18,627 nt of DNA from RGIG5612 sp963591145 (GCA_963591145.1 CAVARE010000024.1:1-18627), one strand, 5' to 3'; numbered from the stretch's first letter, positions 7,532 to 13,591 are shown. Notes: generated by a model not told the origin, from the sequence alone. Made by a program: numbers and translations.

Positions 7532-7927
7532 ATGAGCGAATTGTCAGAAGCAATGAAACACAGCCCTAATTTTTATGCCGAAGAAGGTGCATCACTGCAC
7601 CAAATTGAAGAGGCAGAAAAGGCATTAAAATTAAAGTTTGCACTGGACTTCAAAGAATGCCTTCGTGAGTTTGGAGCAGTTTCCATTGATGGTCATGAAC
7701 TTACAGGTATTAGTGCAGACAAAAATTTAGATGTTGTTGAGGTAACTGAAAAAAATCGAGAAGGAATCGATTCGGAAAAGGAACTTTATGTTATTGAGGA
7801 GGCACATATTGACGGAATAGTCATATGGCAAGATTCTGAAGGAATAATCTACGAAACAGCGCCAAATCTGGATGCAAAAAAAATTGCAAATTCTCTTGCT
7901 GAATATCTTTGCATCCACCAGCAATAA
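7532..7927 (+). CDS. SUKH-family (SMI1/KNR4-like) immunity protein
   Basis: 131 residues, cytosolic, no signal peptide. The SUKH pattern is visible: an N-terminal helix with EEAEKALKLKFALDFKECLREFGAVSIDGHELTGI, that is, the ..LP..yk.fl..yg...i.g.el.G. motif seen in YobK-like and SMI1/KNR4 proteins, followed by a beta-strand with the GIVIWQDSEGIIYE segment. SUKH proteins are the commonest immunity partners of nuclease toxins in bacterial polymorphic toxin systems and bind the toxin domain directly. The gene starts 21 bases after the LHH toxin stop with a strong AAGGAGG site, so it is the cognate immunity gene and is translated from the same mRNA. It is more AT-rich than the housekeeping genes nearby. 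Confidence 0.85.
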   Translation: MSELSEAMKHSPNFYAEEGASLHQIEEAEKALKLKFALDFKECLREFGAVSIDGHELTGISADKNLDVVEVTEKNREGIDSEKELYVIEEAHIDGIVIWQDSEGIIYETAPNLDAKKIANSLAEYLCIHQQ

Positions 7928-7931
7928 TATA

Positions 7932-7959
7932 TTGCTTTTTTTTCTTGATTTGGTACAAT
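7932..7959 (+). promoter_or_regulatory. Extended -10 promoter of the type III antitoxin RNA
   Basis: TGGTACAAT at 7951-7959 is an extended -10 (TGn followed by TACAAT, 5 of 6). A weak -35 (TTGCTT, 7932-7937) lies 16 bp upstream and overlaps the run of T residues just after the immunity gene. The start would be near 7966, about 30 nt before the first RNA repeat. This gives the antitoxin its own promoter. Confidence 0.65.
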
Positions 7960-7996
7960 GAACGTGAAGAAAGGATTGTTCTTCCTTCGCGATGAT

Positions 7997-8102
7997 GTCG
8001 AGTGACGGTTCTGACTCGACGGTAAAATAAAAACTGACCGAGCGTTGAAGATGTGTGACGGTTCTGACACATCGGTAAAATAAAAATTGACCGAGCGAAG
8101 AA
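7997..8102 (+). ncRNA. Type III antitoxin RNA, two 53-nt repeats (CptI/ToxI-like)
   Basis: Two tandem 53-nt units (7997-8049 and 8050-8102). Each has a 7-bp stem, a 10-nt loop GACGGTTCTG and a 3' tail that starts GGTAAAATAAAAA and ends TGACCGAGCG. The stems differ, GTCGAGT/ACTCGAC against GATGTGT/ACACATC: three of seven pairs are changed on both sides so that pairing is kept. The loop and tail differ at almost no position. CGGT in the loop can pair with ACCG in the tail of the same unit, giving an H-type pseudoknot, the fold known for ToxI and CptI antitoxins. A nested TCGGT/ACCGA pairing is an alternative in the second unit. Remnants of the unit junction (CGCGATGAT before, GCGAAGAA after) flank the array. 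The toxin gene lies directly downstream. The RNA is expected to be cut by the toxin into units that then inhibit it. Confidence 0.82.
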
Positions 8103-8107
8103 ACTTG

Positions 8108-8139
8108 ACGGAGTCAGCCTCGTGTTGACTCCGTTTTCT
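8108..8139 (+). terminator. Attenuating terminator between antitoxin RNA and toxin gene
   Basis: Perfect 9-bp stem ACGGAGTCA (8108-8116) / TGACTCCGT (8126-8134), 9-nt loop, followed by a short, interrupted T-tract (TTTCTG). A partial terminator at exactly this place is the standard design of type III toxin-antitoxin loci. It makes antitoxin RNA exceed toxin mRNA. Confidence 0.8.
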
Positions 8140-8172
8140 GTCAGTGGTATGAGCTGATAAAGAGGAGAGCAA

Positions 8173-8640
8173 ATGGAATACGATTACGACGTTTATTTAT
8201 TGTCACAAAAATTTTTTGACGACTACCCGTTAGACAAATATCCAGAACTTATGTACAAAGCAGAGAGACCTTACAACTGTCTCTTAATTGATGCTAATGA
8301 ATTTTTTATTTGTATTCCATATCGGTCTTCTATTAATCATAAAAACTCTTTTATGTTCAAGGAAACGAAGCGCTCTTTAAGAACCAAATCAGGATTAGAT
8401 TATTCTAAACTAGTTTTAATTAAAGATGACAAATATCTTGATGATAAGAAGGCAATTGTTGACAAAGATGAATATAATGAAACGGTAAAACATATGCCTA
8501 GGATTACGCGAGAAATTAATCAGTATATAGAGACTTATGTTTTGCATGTAACAGGGACAAAGGTTCTTCATCACAGAGAGTATGAGAGAAAGTATCAATA
8601 CTCGACGTTGCCCTATTTCCGTGACATATTGGGGATCTAA
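8173..8640 (+). CDS. Type III toxin-antitoxin endoribonuclease toxin, ToxN/AbiQ superfamily, CptN-like
   Basis: 155 residues. From memory of the family the sequence follows the CptN pattern: an N-terminal strand (YDVYLLSQKFF), RPYNCLLIDANEFFICIPYRSSINHK at about 32-57, where an Arg/Ser/His cluster sits on the core barrel, then SGLDYSKLVLI (73-83), a helix with two conserved-looking Tyr residues, and a terminal YQYSTLPYFRDIL. These enzymes are sequence-specific RNases that cut their own antitoxin precursor and cellular or phage RNA, and often act by abortive infection. AAGAGGAG lies 6 bases before the ATG. Upstream are the repeats and attenuator that define type III systems. The gene is visibly AT-rich, unlike the flanking housekeeping genes, which fits horizontal transfer. 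TenpN/ToxN rather than CptN remains possible. Confidence 0.82.
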   Translation: MEYDYDVYLLSQKFFDDYPLDKYPELMYKAERPYNCLLIDANEFFICIPYRSSINHKNSFMFKETKRSLRTKSGLDYSKLVLIKDDKYLDDKKAIVDKDEYNETVKHMPRITREINQYIETYVLHVTGTKVLHHREYERKYQYSTLPYFRDILGI

Positions 8641-8666
8641 GAAAATAAATTATAGAATATCTTGTG

Positions 8667-9611
8667 CTATTTCCTGAATTCCTTCGGCAGCATGCCGAAA
8701 TGTTCCTTGAATGCCGCTGTGAACTTGCTCTGACTGTCATAGCCTACGTGCTGTGCGATATCGCCGATGCTCATAGAAGTGTTCTTGAGCAAATATGCGG
8801 CATGCTCCATACGGTGCTCCTTGATATGGGCAGCGATAGACATACCATAGACTTTCTTGAATAATTGCTTGAGTGTGGTGGCATTCATCAGGTATTCCCT
8901 GGCGAGTTCATCAACTGTAAGGCGTGAATCCATGTGAGCGATAAGCTGATCATGGATTTTTTTTATTGTCTCAATCTGCTCAGCCTGATATCGGGTGAGA
9001 TTCGAATCATCAGTATCAATAGGCTCGTCGCGCAGACCGTTGAAATGCTCGGCAGCGGCAGCATTTTTAGCAGATGAGTTCGTGTGGATAGACATTTGCT
9101 GGTTACCAGCGGATTCACCCATATGATTGTGACAGGCATGATTAGAGCGAGAGTCGTCAAATGCTGTAGAATCACTAGAATGATCGTTAGTTGGGCTATC
9201 ATCGACACATGAGAATACGTCAGATGGTTTATAGATAGAAGTCGCGTCCTCAGATTCTGGACATGCAATCTGCGTTATTAGCTCTATCATCTCATGCAGC
9301 AGCTGACTCTGAGCGGTAAACGATGCACGATAATATACTTCCTTGCCATCGCGTCTGGCAGTGATGAGATTATTATCCTTGAGCGTCTTCAGATGATGAG
9401 ATACAGCCGGGCTGGACATATTCATCATGGCAGCAATATTCACTACACATTCCTCGCAGTGGCACAGCAGCCAGAATATTCGGATTCTCGTGGTGTCACT
9501 TAATTGCTTGAAAATGTTCGAGACAACCTGGAAGTTTTCATCATTATCTATGACTTCCTGAATATTCTTATAGTTAGTCTGATCGAAATGATTGTGCGGC
9601 AGAGTGTTCAT
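8667..9611 (-). CDS. ArsR/SmtB-AraC fusion metal-responsive regulator
   Basis: 314 residues with two DNA-binding modules. Residues 27-105 are an ArsR/SmtB winged helix: LSDTTRIRIFWLL, then CHCEEC (Cys50, Cys52, Cys55) where this family carries its metal thiolates, the recognition helix SSPAVSHHLKTLK, and the wing ARRDGKEVYYRA. Residues 120-205 are a low-complexity Asp/Ser/Asn/His-rich linker. Residues 210-314 hold a pair of AraC-type helix-turn-helices (LTVDELAREYLMNATTLKQLFKKVYG and MSIGDIAQHVGYDSQSKFTAAFKEHFG). The GAGGAGA ribosome site fixes the ATG at 9611. It is divergent from the HMA protein and metal ATPase and shares with them an ArsR-type dyad. It most likely represses them until Zn, Cd or Pb binds. 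The AraC half may add activation. The fusion occurs in other Clostridia. Confidence 0.88.
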   Translation of the reverse strand: MNTLPHNHFDQTNYKNIQEVIDNDENFQVVSNIFKQLSDTTRIRIFWLLCHCEECVVNIAAMMNMSSPAVSHHLKTLKDNNLITARRDGKEVYYRASFTAQSQLLHEMIELITQIACPESEDATSIYKPSDVFSCVDDSPTNDHSSDSTAFDDSRSNHACHNHMGESAGNQQMSIHTNSSAKNAAAAEHFNGLRDEPIDTDDSNLTRYQAEQIETIKKIHDQLIAHMDSRLTVDELAREYLMNATTLKQLFKKVYGMSIAAHIKEHRMEHAAYLLKNTSMSIGDIAQHVGYDSQSKFTAAFKEHFGMLPKEFRK

Positions 9612-9707
9612 GACAGTAATCTCCTCGGATTTTTAGCCTTAACGGGCATGCTTTTGCTCTGTTTGGAAGTGAATGAATCGGCGACATTGACGACCGATTT
9701 CGAGAGG

Positions 9708-9736
9708 ATTATATTACGTCCAGAATGATTAAACAA
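9708..9736 (-). promoter_or_regulatory. Promoter of the ArsR-AraC regulator gene
   Basis: On the minus strand, TTGTTT (9736-9731) and a perfect TATAAT (9713-9708) are 17 bp apart. The -35 lies inside the dyad at 9724-9749, so the regulator probably represses itself. The leader to the start codon is about 90 nt and contains a short hairpin (AATCGG 9676-9681 with CCGATT 9694-9699). Confidence 0.65.
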
Positions 9737-9749
9737 GTGTTTAATTGTT
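9724..9749. promoter_or_regulatory. ArsR/SmtB-type 12-2-12 operator dyad
   Basis: Left half AATGATTAAACA (9724-9735), AG centre, right half TGTTTAATTGTT (9738-9749). The inner 8 bp of each arm are perfectly complementary and 10 of 12 positions overall pair. The 12-2-12 layout is that of ArsR/SmtB operators. It overlaps the -35 regions of both divergent promoters. Confidence 0.7.
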
Positions 9750-9776
9750 GTATCGTGCAAGCGACAAAAGTATTAC
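9748..9776 (+). promoter_or_regulatory. Probable promoter of the HMA protein gene
   Basis: TTGTAT (9748-9753) and TATTAC (9771-9776) with 17-bp spacing. Both hexamers are imperfect. Position next to the dyad and a leader of about 60 nt support it. Confidence 0.45.
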
Positions 9777-9843
9777 GCAGCCATGTGACAATCGATGTTT
9801 ATTGTACGAATCAGATTAATAAATATTTCGGAGGAATCTTACA

Positions 9844-10062
9844 ATGAAAAAGACATACAAAATCGAAGTTGACTGTGCAAATTGTGCTAACCTGATGGAG
9901 GAGGCTGCCAATAAGATCGAAGGTGTTGCATCTGCAGTTGTTAATTTCATGGCTCTTAAGATGACAGTAGAATTTGCCGAAGGTGCAGAACCGAAGACGG
10001 TTATGAAGAATGTTCTTAAGGCCTGCAGGAAGGTTGAACCAGATTGTGAGATCGAATTCTAA
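9844..10062 (+). CDS. Stand-alone HMA domain metal-binding protein
   Basis: 72 residues that make up one heavy-metal-associated domain with the ferredoxin-like beta-alpha-beta-beta-alpha-beta order. The metal site is Cys11-x-x-Cys14 in VDCANCANLMEEAANKIEGV, the form typical of the N-terminal domains of Zn/Cd P1B ATPases (DCANC) rather than copper chaperones (MxCxxC). Extra cysteines are at about residues 60 and 68. It likely binds soft metal in the cytosol and hands it to, or regulates, the ATPase encoded next, which has no HMA of its own. GGAGGA precedes the ATG. The gap to the ATPase is 191 bases with no obvious terminator. Confidence 0.88.
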   Translation: MKKTYKIEVDCANCANLMEEAANKIEGVASAVVNFMALKMTVEFAEGAEPKTVMKNVLKACRKVEPDCEIEF

Positions 10063-10253
10063 CGATGCTGCATAAAACCTTAGGCTGGATTATTACGCAG
10101 ATTAAATTGTAAATGAAATTCAGCTGTGCTGCGCTGGAACGGCATATGCCGCTGCGGAAAAACAATTAACGCAGACATTTTTGCACAATGGTTGCAGCTT
10201 AAGGTTCACAGCATAGCACAGATCCTAATGTTCCAAGAGAAAGTGAATATATT

Positions 10254-12143
10254 ATGAGCAAAAAGCAAAAGAAGATGCTTATCCGCATCATTATAGCGGC
10301 AGCAGCTCTGGTCGCGTTATATATTATTCCGACCTCGGGAATATTGCGGCTGCTGTTATACCTGGCTGTATATCTGGAGATCGGATACGACATCTTAAAA
10401 AAGGCCGGGCTGGGCATTCTAAACGGCCGCATATTTGACGAGAATTTTCTCATGGCCATAGCGACAGTCGGAGCATTTGTCCTGGCAATATATGAGAAGA
10501 GCGGCGACTATGTCGAGGCAATCGCAGTTATGCTGTTCTACCAGGTGGGCGAGCTGTTCCAGAGCTATGCGGTAGGCAAGAGCAGAAGCAATATAAGCGA
10601 GCTGATGGACATTCGTCCGGACTATGCCAATATCGAGACGGATGGCAAGCTAGCGCAGGTAGATCCCGATGAAGTCCAGGTGGGAACCATAATCGTAGTG
10701 CAGCCTGGCGAGAAGATTCCGATAGATGGAGTCGTTGTAGAGGGCGAGGCCACCCTTAATACCAGCGCGCTGACGGGCGAGAGCGTTCCTAGAAACGTGC
10801 ATGAGGGTGACGATGTCATAAGCGGCTGCATCAACATGACTGGAGTGCTTAAGATTCAGACCACCAAGGAATTCGGCGAGTCCACAGTATCTAAGATACT
10901 CGAGATGGTGGAGGAGTCCGGCAATCACAAGTCCAGACCAGAGGCATTCATCTCGAAATTTGCCAGAATATATACCCCGGCGGTATGCATAGGAGCGCTG
11001 GCATTGGCCGTGCTGCCGCCGCTGTTCAGAATCATATTCATGCAGGACGCCGGTGAGTGGCATATATGGATCTACAGGGCACTCACATTCCTGGTAATCA
11101 GCTGCCCGTGCGCGCTGGTAATCAGCATACCGCTGTCATTCTTCGCAGGAATCGGCGGCGCCAGCCACGAAGGCATCCTGGTTAAGGGCTCTAATTATCT
11201 GGAAGCACTGTCACAGACTAAGGTTGTTGCATTTGACAAAACAGGAACGCTGACTCAGGGTGTGTTCGAGGTGTCAGCAGTCCATCACAGTCCATATGAA
11301 GAGACCAAATTGATCGAATATGCCGCGCTGGCGGAGTGCGCGTCGTCGCATCCTATCAGTAAGAGCCTCAAGAACGCATATGGTAAGGAAATAGACCGAA
11401 ACAGGGTAACTGATGTGGAGGAGATAAGCGGTCACGGCATCACGGCGGTGGTCGATGGAACCCGCGTGGCAGCAGGCAATATGAAGCTTATGAAGAAGCT
11501 GGGTATCGAGTGCCAGGAATGTCATAGCGTCGGCACCATTATTCACATCGCAGTAGACGGCAAATACGCTGGTCATATCGTAATCTCCGACAAGGAGAAG
11601 GCGTCAGCTAAACAGGCAATATCGGAGCTTAAGTCCTTGGGAATAGAGAAAACAGTTATGCTGACAGGCGATTCCTCCAAGGTCGCAGATTATATTGCAA
11701 ATGAATTTGCCATCGACGAGGTTCACAGCGAGCTCCTGCCAGCTGATAAGGTCTCAAGAGTGGAGCATCTCTTGGCAAATAAATCGTCACCGAAGGATAA
11801 ACTGGCATTTGTTGGCGATGGCATTAATGATGCACCTGTTCTTATGAGAGCTGACATCGGAATCGCCATGGGAGCCATGGGCTCGGATGCGGCGATTGAG
11901 GCAGCAGATGTTGTCCTGATGGACGACGACCCGATGAAGATACCGAAGGCAATCAGGATATCCAGAAAGTGCATCGGCATCGTATATCAGAATATAATAT
12001 TTGCCCTGGCAATCAAATTCATCTGCCTAATATTGGGTGCAGTCGGAATCGCAAATATGTGGTATGCGATATTCGCCGACGTAGGTGTCATGGTAATCGC
12101 AGTGCTTAATGCAATCAGGGCACTTAGGGTGCATAATCTATAA
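10254..12143 (+). CDS. P1B-type heavy-metal exporting ATPase, Zn/Cd/Pb (ZntA/CadA) class
   Basis: 629-residue integral membrane pump that uses ATP to expel soft divalent metal. In order: two N-terminal membrane helices, a pair ahead of the actuator, TGES (about 174-177), the transport-site helix with Cys284-Pro-Cys286, the phosphorylation site Asp328 in FDKTGTLT, the P1B-specific His-Pro in SSHPISKSL, hinge GDGIND (521-526), and two last helices. In the latter, Lys in ALAIKFICLI and Asp-x-Gly in FADVGVMVIAVLNAIRAL are the signature of the Zn/Cd/Pb (P1B-2) group. It lacks the usual N-terminal HMA domain, which is encoded by the previous small gene. The ribosome site AGAGAAAG is modest. Control is probably by the divergent ArsR-AraC protein. 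Copper specificity is unlikely but not excluded. Confidence 0.93.
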   Translation: MSKKQKKMLIRIIIAAAALVALYIIPTSGILRLLLYLAVYLEIGYDILKKAGLGILNGRIFDENFLMAIATVGAFVLAIYEKSGDYVEAIAVMLFYQVGELFQSYAVGKSRSNISELMDIRPDYANIETDGKLAQVDPDEVQVGTIIVVQPGEKIPIDGVVVEGEATLNTSALTGESVPRNVHEGDDVISGCINMTGVLKIQTTKEFGESTVSKILEMVEESGNHKSRPEAFISKFARIYTPAVCIGALALAVLPPLFRIIFMQDAGEWHIWIYRALTFLVISCPCALVISIPLSFFAGIGGASHEGILVKGSNYLEALSQTKVVAFDKTGTLTQGVFEVSAVHHSPYEETKLIEYAALAECASSHPISKSLKNAYGKEIDRNRVTDVEEISGHGITAVVDGTRVAAGNMKLMKKLGIECQECHSVGTIIHIAVDGKYAGHIVISDKEKASAKQAISELKSLGIEKTVMLTGDSSKVADYIANEFAIDEVHSELLPADKVSRVEHLLANKSSPKDKLAFVGDGINDAPVLMRADIGIAMGAMGSDAAIEAADVVLMDDDPMKIPKAIRISRKCIGIVYQNIIFALAIKFICLILGAVGIANMWYAIFADVGVMVIAVLNAIRALRVHNL

Positions 12144-12228
12144 TATATGTAACTAATTAGAGCCATGCAAAACTGCTTTCTGCGAATGTAGTTCTGAATA
12201 GTTACCGCATTTTAAATAATAATATTTT

Positions 12229-12260
12229 AACCGGCTGGTCTTATGGAAGATTAGCCGGTT
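12229..12260 (+). terminator. Long-stem terminator after the metal ATPase
   Basis: AACCGGCTGGTCTT (12229-12242) pairs along its full 14 bases with AAGATTAGCCGGTT (12247-12260), with two G-U pairs in the middle and an ATGG loop. The T-tract after it is weak (TTTGCTGCGTTT), so termination may be partial. The rest of 12144-12425 shows no ORF. Confidence 0.65.
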
Positions 12261-12389
12261 TGCTGCGTTTAAGAAGAGTACAGCAGAGGTGCTCAGCGGA
12301 ATAAGATTACAACTAAGAATCTGCATACCGAAACCTGACAAGATAGTGAAAAATAGTGGAGCGAAATTCCGTAAATAGAATTCATTTTC

Positions 12390-12419
12390 TTGACGATACA
12401 TGAAATGTGGTGTTAGATT
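12390..12419 (+). promoter_or_regulatory. Promoter next to the 5-FCL start codon
   Basis: TTGACG (12390-12395), 18-bp spacer, TAGATT (12414-12419), the latter 4 of 6. The expected start, about seven bases after the -10, falls on the A of the ATG at 12426. An earlier start has no support. Confidence 0.5.
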
Positions 12420-12425
12420 ACACCT

Positions 12426-13007
12426 ATGAACAAAAACCATTTACGTCAACTAATTAAAGACCAGAAATCCATGATGAGCGATGCTGAGATTGAACGACTC
12501 TCGGCATCGCTTTGTCTGGATTTGTATAGGCTTGATGAATACAAGAATGCACGATGTGTATTTGCCTACGTCTCCTATAATCAGGAAGTTCGGACACAGC
12601 GGCTGATAGAGAGGGCACTTGCGGATGGCAAGATGGTGGCAGTGCCCAGGGTATATGGCGATATAATGCAGTTTAAATATATCTCAAGTTTTAATGATCT
12701 GCAGCCTGGATACATGGGGATACCAGAGCCTTCGGATGACCTTGAGTGTGCAGATGATAGAGAAGATAATGTCCTTATGATTATGCCGGGACTTGCATTT
12801 GATGATGCTGGCAACAGGGTCGGCTACGGCAGAGGATATTATGACAGATATCTGGCGCAGCATTATAAGACAAAATATACTAAGATCGCGCTGGCATATG
12901 ATTTCCAAATCGTTGACAGTATTTCTGCAGATACATTTGATGTAAAAACAGATATACTGATATGCGCGCCATCGCACAGGGTAATCAGATGCATGGAGAA
13001 AAAATGA
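12426..13007 (+). CDS. 5-formyltetrahydrofolate cyclo-ligase
   Basis: 193 residues, normal for the 5-FCL/MTHFS family. The enzyme uses ATP to turn 5-formyl-THF into 5,10-methenyl-THF and so returns stored folate to one-carbon metabolism. The N-terminal basic helix (KNHLRQLIKDQKSMMSDAEIERLS) binds ATP phosphate, PRV lies at about 74-76, and the diagnostic C-terminal signature is at 119-143 (MPGLAFDDAGNRVGYGRGYYDRY). The first ATG is needed for the conserved N-terminal helix, yet GATTACACCT before it holds no ribosome binding site. With the promoter placed immediately upstream, the mRNA may be leaderless. It is followed after about 30 bases by a small conserved gene, probably co-transcribed. 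Confidence 0.93.
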   Translation: MNKNHLRQLIKDQKSMMSDAEIERLSASLCLDLYRLDEYKNARCVFAYVSYNQEVRTQRLIERALADGKMVAVPRVYGDIMQFKYISSFNDLQPGYMGIPEPSDDLECADDREDNVLMIMPGLAFDDAGNRVGYGRGYYDRYLAQHYKTKYTKIALAYDFQIVDSISADTFDVKTDILICAPSHRVIRCMEKK

Positions 13008-13036
13008 GTTTTAAATAATTGACGGGTAACAATACA

Positions 13037-13519
13037 ATGAAGCTAATTGAAGTAGAAAATATAAGAGAATTTACCAGCAGGCTGTTTGTCGGAGAGTTTT
13101 TCGATAACTTCCTGACTGTCGAGACAACTATATATACGGCCACGGCCTTTACTATTGACGGACATATTAATAAAGAGTTCGTGGGAGAGGAGGGCATGCA
13201 GCTGCCAGAATATGCCGAAGGCATTGTGATGTGGAAGAAGATCAAGCCCATCTGCTATGACATCATCAAGGGCAAGAGAGTTCCCCAGAAGTTCAAGATG
13301 ATCTTCAAGATGCCGTCATATATAGTGGACGCCTTCCTGAAGCGGGCCCAGCTGAATATTGACCTGGAAAATGTGGCAGGACTATACCTGAATGTAAACT
13401 ACCAGGATGGCAAGATGAGCTGCACCACAGGAGCATCCCTCAAGACCTTCTCACTGGATAAGAGCCTGGAGCAGCAGTGGGATGAATATATGGCAGCAGT
13501 GATCCGCAAGATATCATGA
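13037..13519 (+). CDS. Conserved hypothetical protein, DUF5721-like
   Basis: 160 residues if started at ATG 13037 (MKLIEVENIREF). A TTG at 13019 would add six residues (MTGNNT) that look unlike a start region, so I prefer the ATG. Both have poor ribosome sites. The protein is soluble with alternating strands and helices, for example FDNFLTVETTIYTATAFTIDGHINKEF, MWKKIKPICYDIIKGKRVPQKFKMIFKMP and LNVNYQDGKMSCTTGASLKTFSLDKSLEQQWDEY. It resembles a short family of unknown function (DUF5721, by memory) common in Lachnospiraceae. No catalytic motif is visible. Its 3' end abuts the CIRCE dyad, which could also serve as its terminator because a run of T residues follows. Confidence 0.75.
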   Translation: MKLIEVENIREFTSRLFVGEFFDNFLTVETTIYTATAFTIDGHINKEFVGEEGMQLPEYAEGIVMWKKIKPICYDIIKGKRVPQKFKMIFKMPSYIVDAFLKRAQLNIDLENVAGLYLNVNYQDGKMSCTTGASLKTFSLDKSLEQQWDEYMAAVIRKIS

Positions 13520-13523
13520 CGTG

Positions 13524-13550
13524 TTAGCACTCGTATCAGATGAGTGCTAA
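13524..13550. promoter_or_regulatory. CIRCE element (HrcA operator)
   Basis: TTAGCACTC (13524-13532), 9-base spacer, GAGTGCTAA (13542-13550): an exact match to the CIRCE consensus. It lies 7 bases upstream of the htpG -35. HrcA binding here represses transcription at normal temperature. ATTTTTG directly after the dyad means the same hairpin can terminate transcription from 13037-13519. Confidence 0.95.
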
Positions 13551-13557
13551 ATTTTTG

Positions 13558-13585
13558 TTGACATTACTCTTTTATGGAATATAAT
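13558..13585 (+). promoter_or_regulatory. Strong sigma-70-type promoter of htpG
   Basis: TTGACA (13558-13563) and TATAAT (13580-13585), both perfect consensus hexamers, with 16-bp spacing. Start expected near 13592. Confidence 0.85.
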
Positions 13586-13591
13586 AGTCTA

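Noticed and set aside
7997..8102. Tandem 53-nt repeats as a minimal CRISPR array
   Set aside because: The variable parts are two arms of one stem that complement each other, not spacers, and the copies are directly adjacent. There is a terminator and toxin gene after them and no cas gene.
8176..8640. Toxin as a gene of the upstream polymorphic toxin cassette (second immunity protein)
   Set aside because: It has its own promoter, RNA repeats and attenuator, and its sequence follows the ToxN/CptN pattern rather than an immunity family.
8683..8699. Hairpin TTCGGCA/TGCCGAA as a terminator between the toxin and regulator genes
   Set aside because: It lies in the coding end of the regulator and has no T-tract on either strand.
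9771..10100. Ten-base exact repeat TATTACGCAG at 9771 and 10091, possible second promoter or regulator site
   Set aside because: The second copy has no acceptable -35 and no dyad. A shared 10-mer alone is weak evidence.
10141..10150. Palindrome GGCATATGCC in the leader of the metal ATPase
   Set aside because: Short, does not resemble the ArsR dyad upstream, and no promoter overlaps it convincingly.
13019..13036. TTG start for the DUF5721-like protein
   Set aside because: Adds only six unlikely residues and has no ribosome site; ATG 13037 is simpler.
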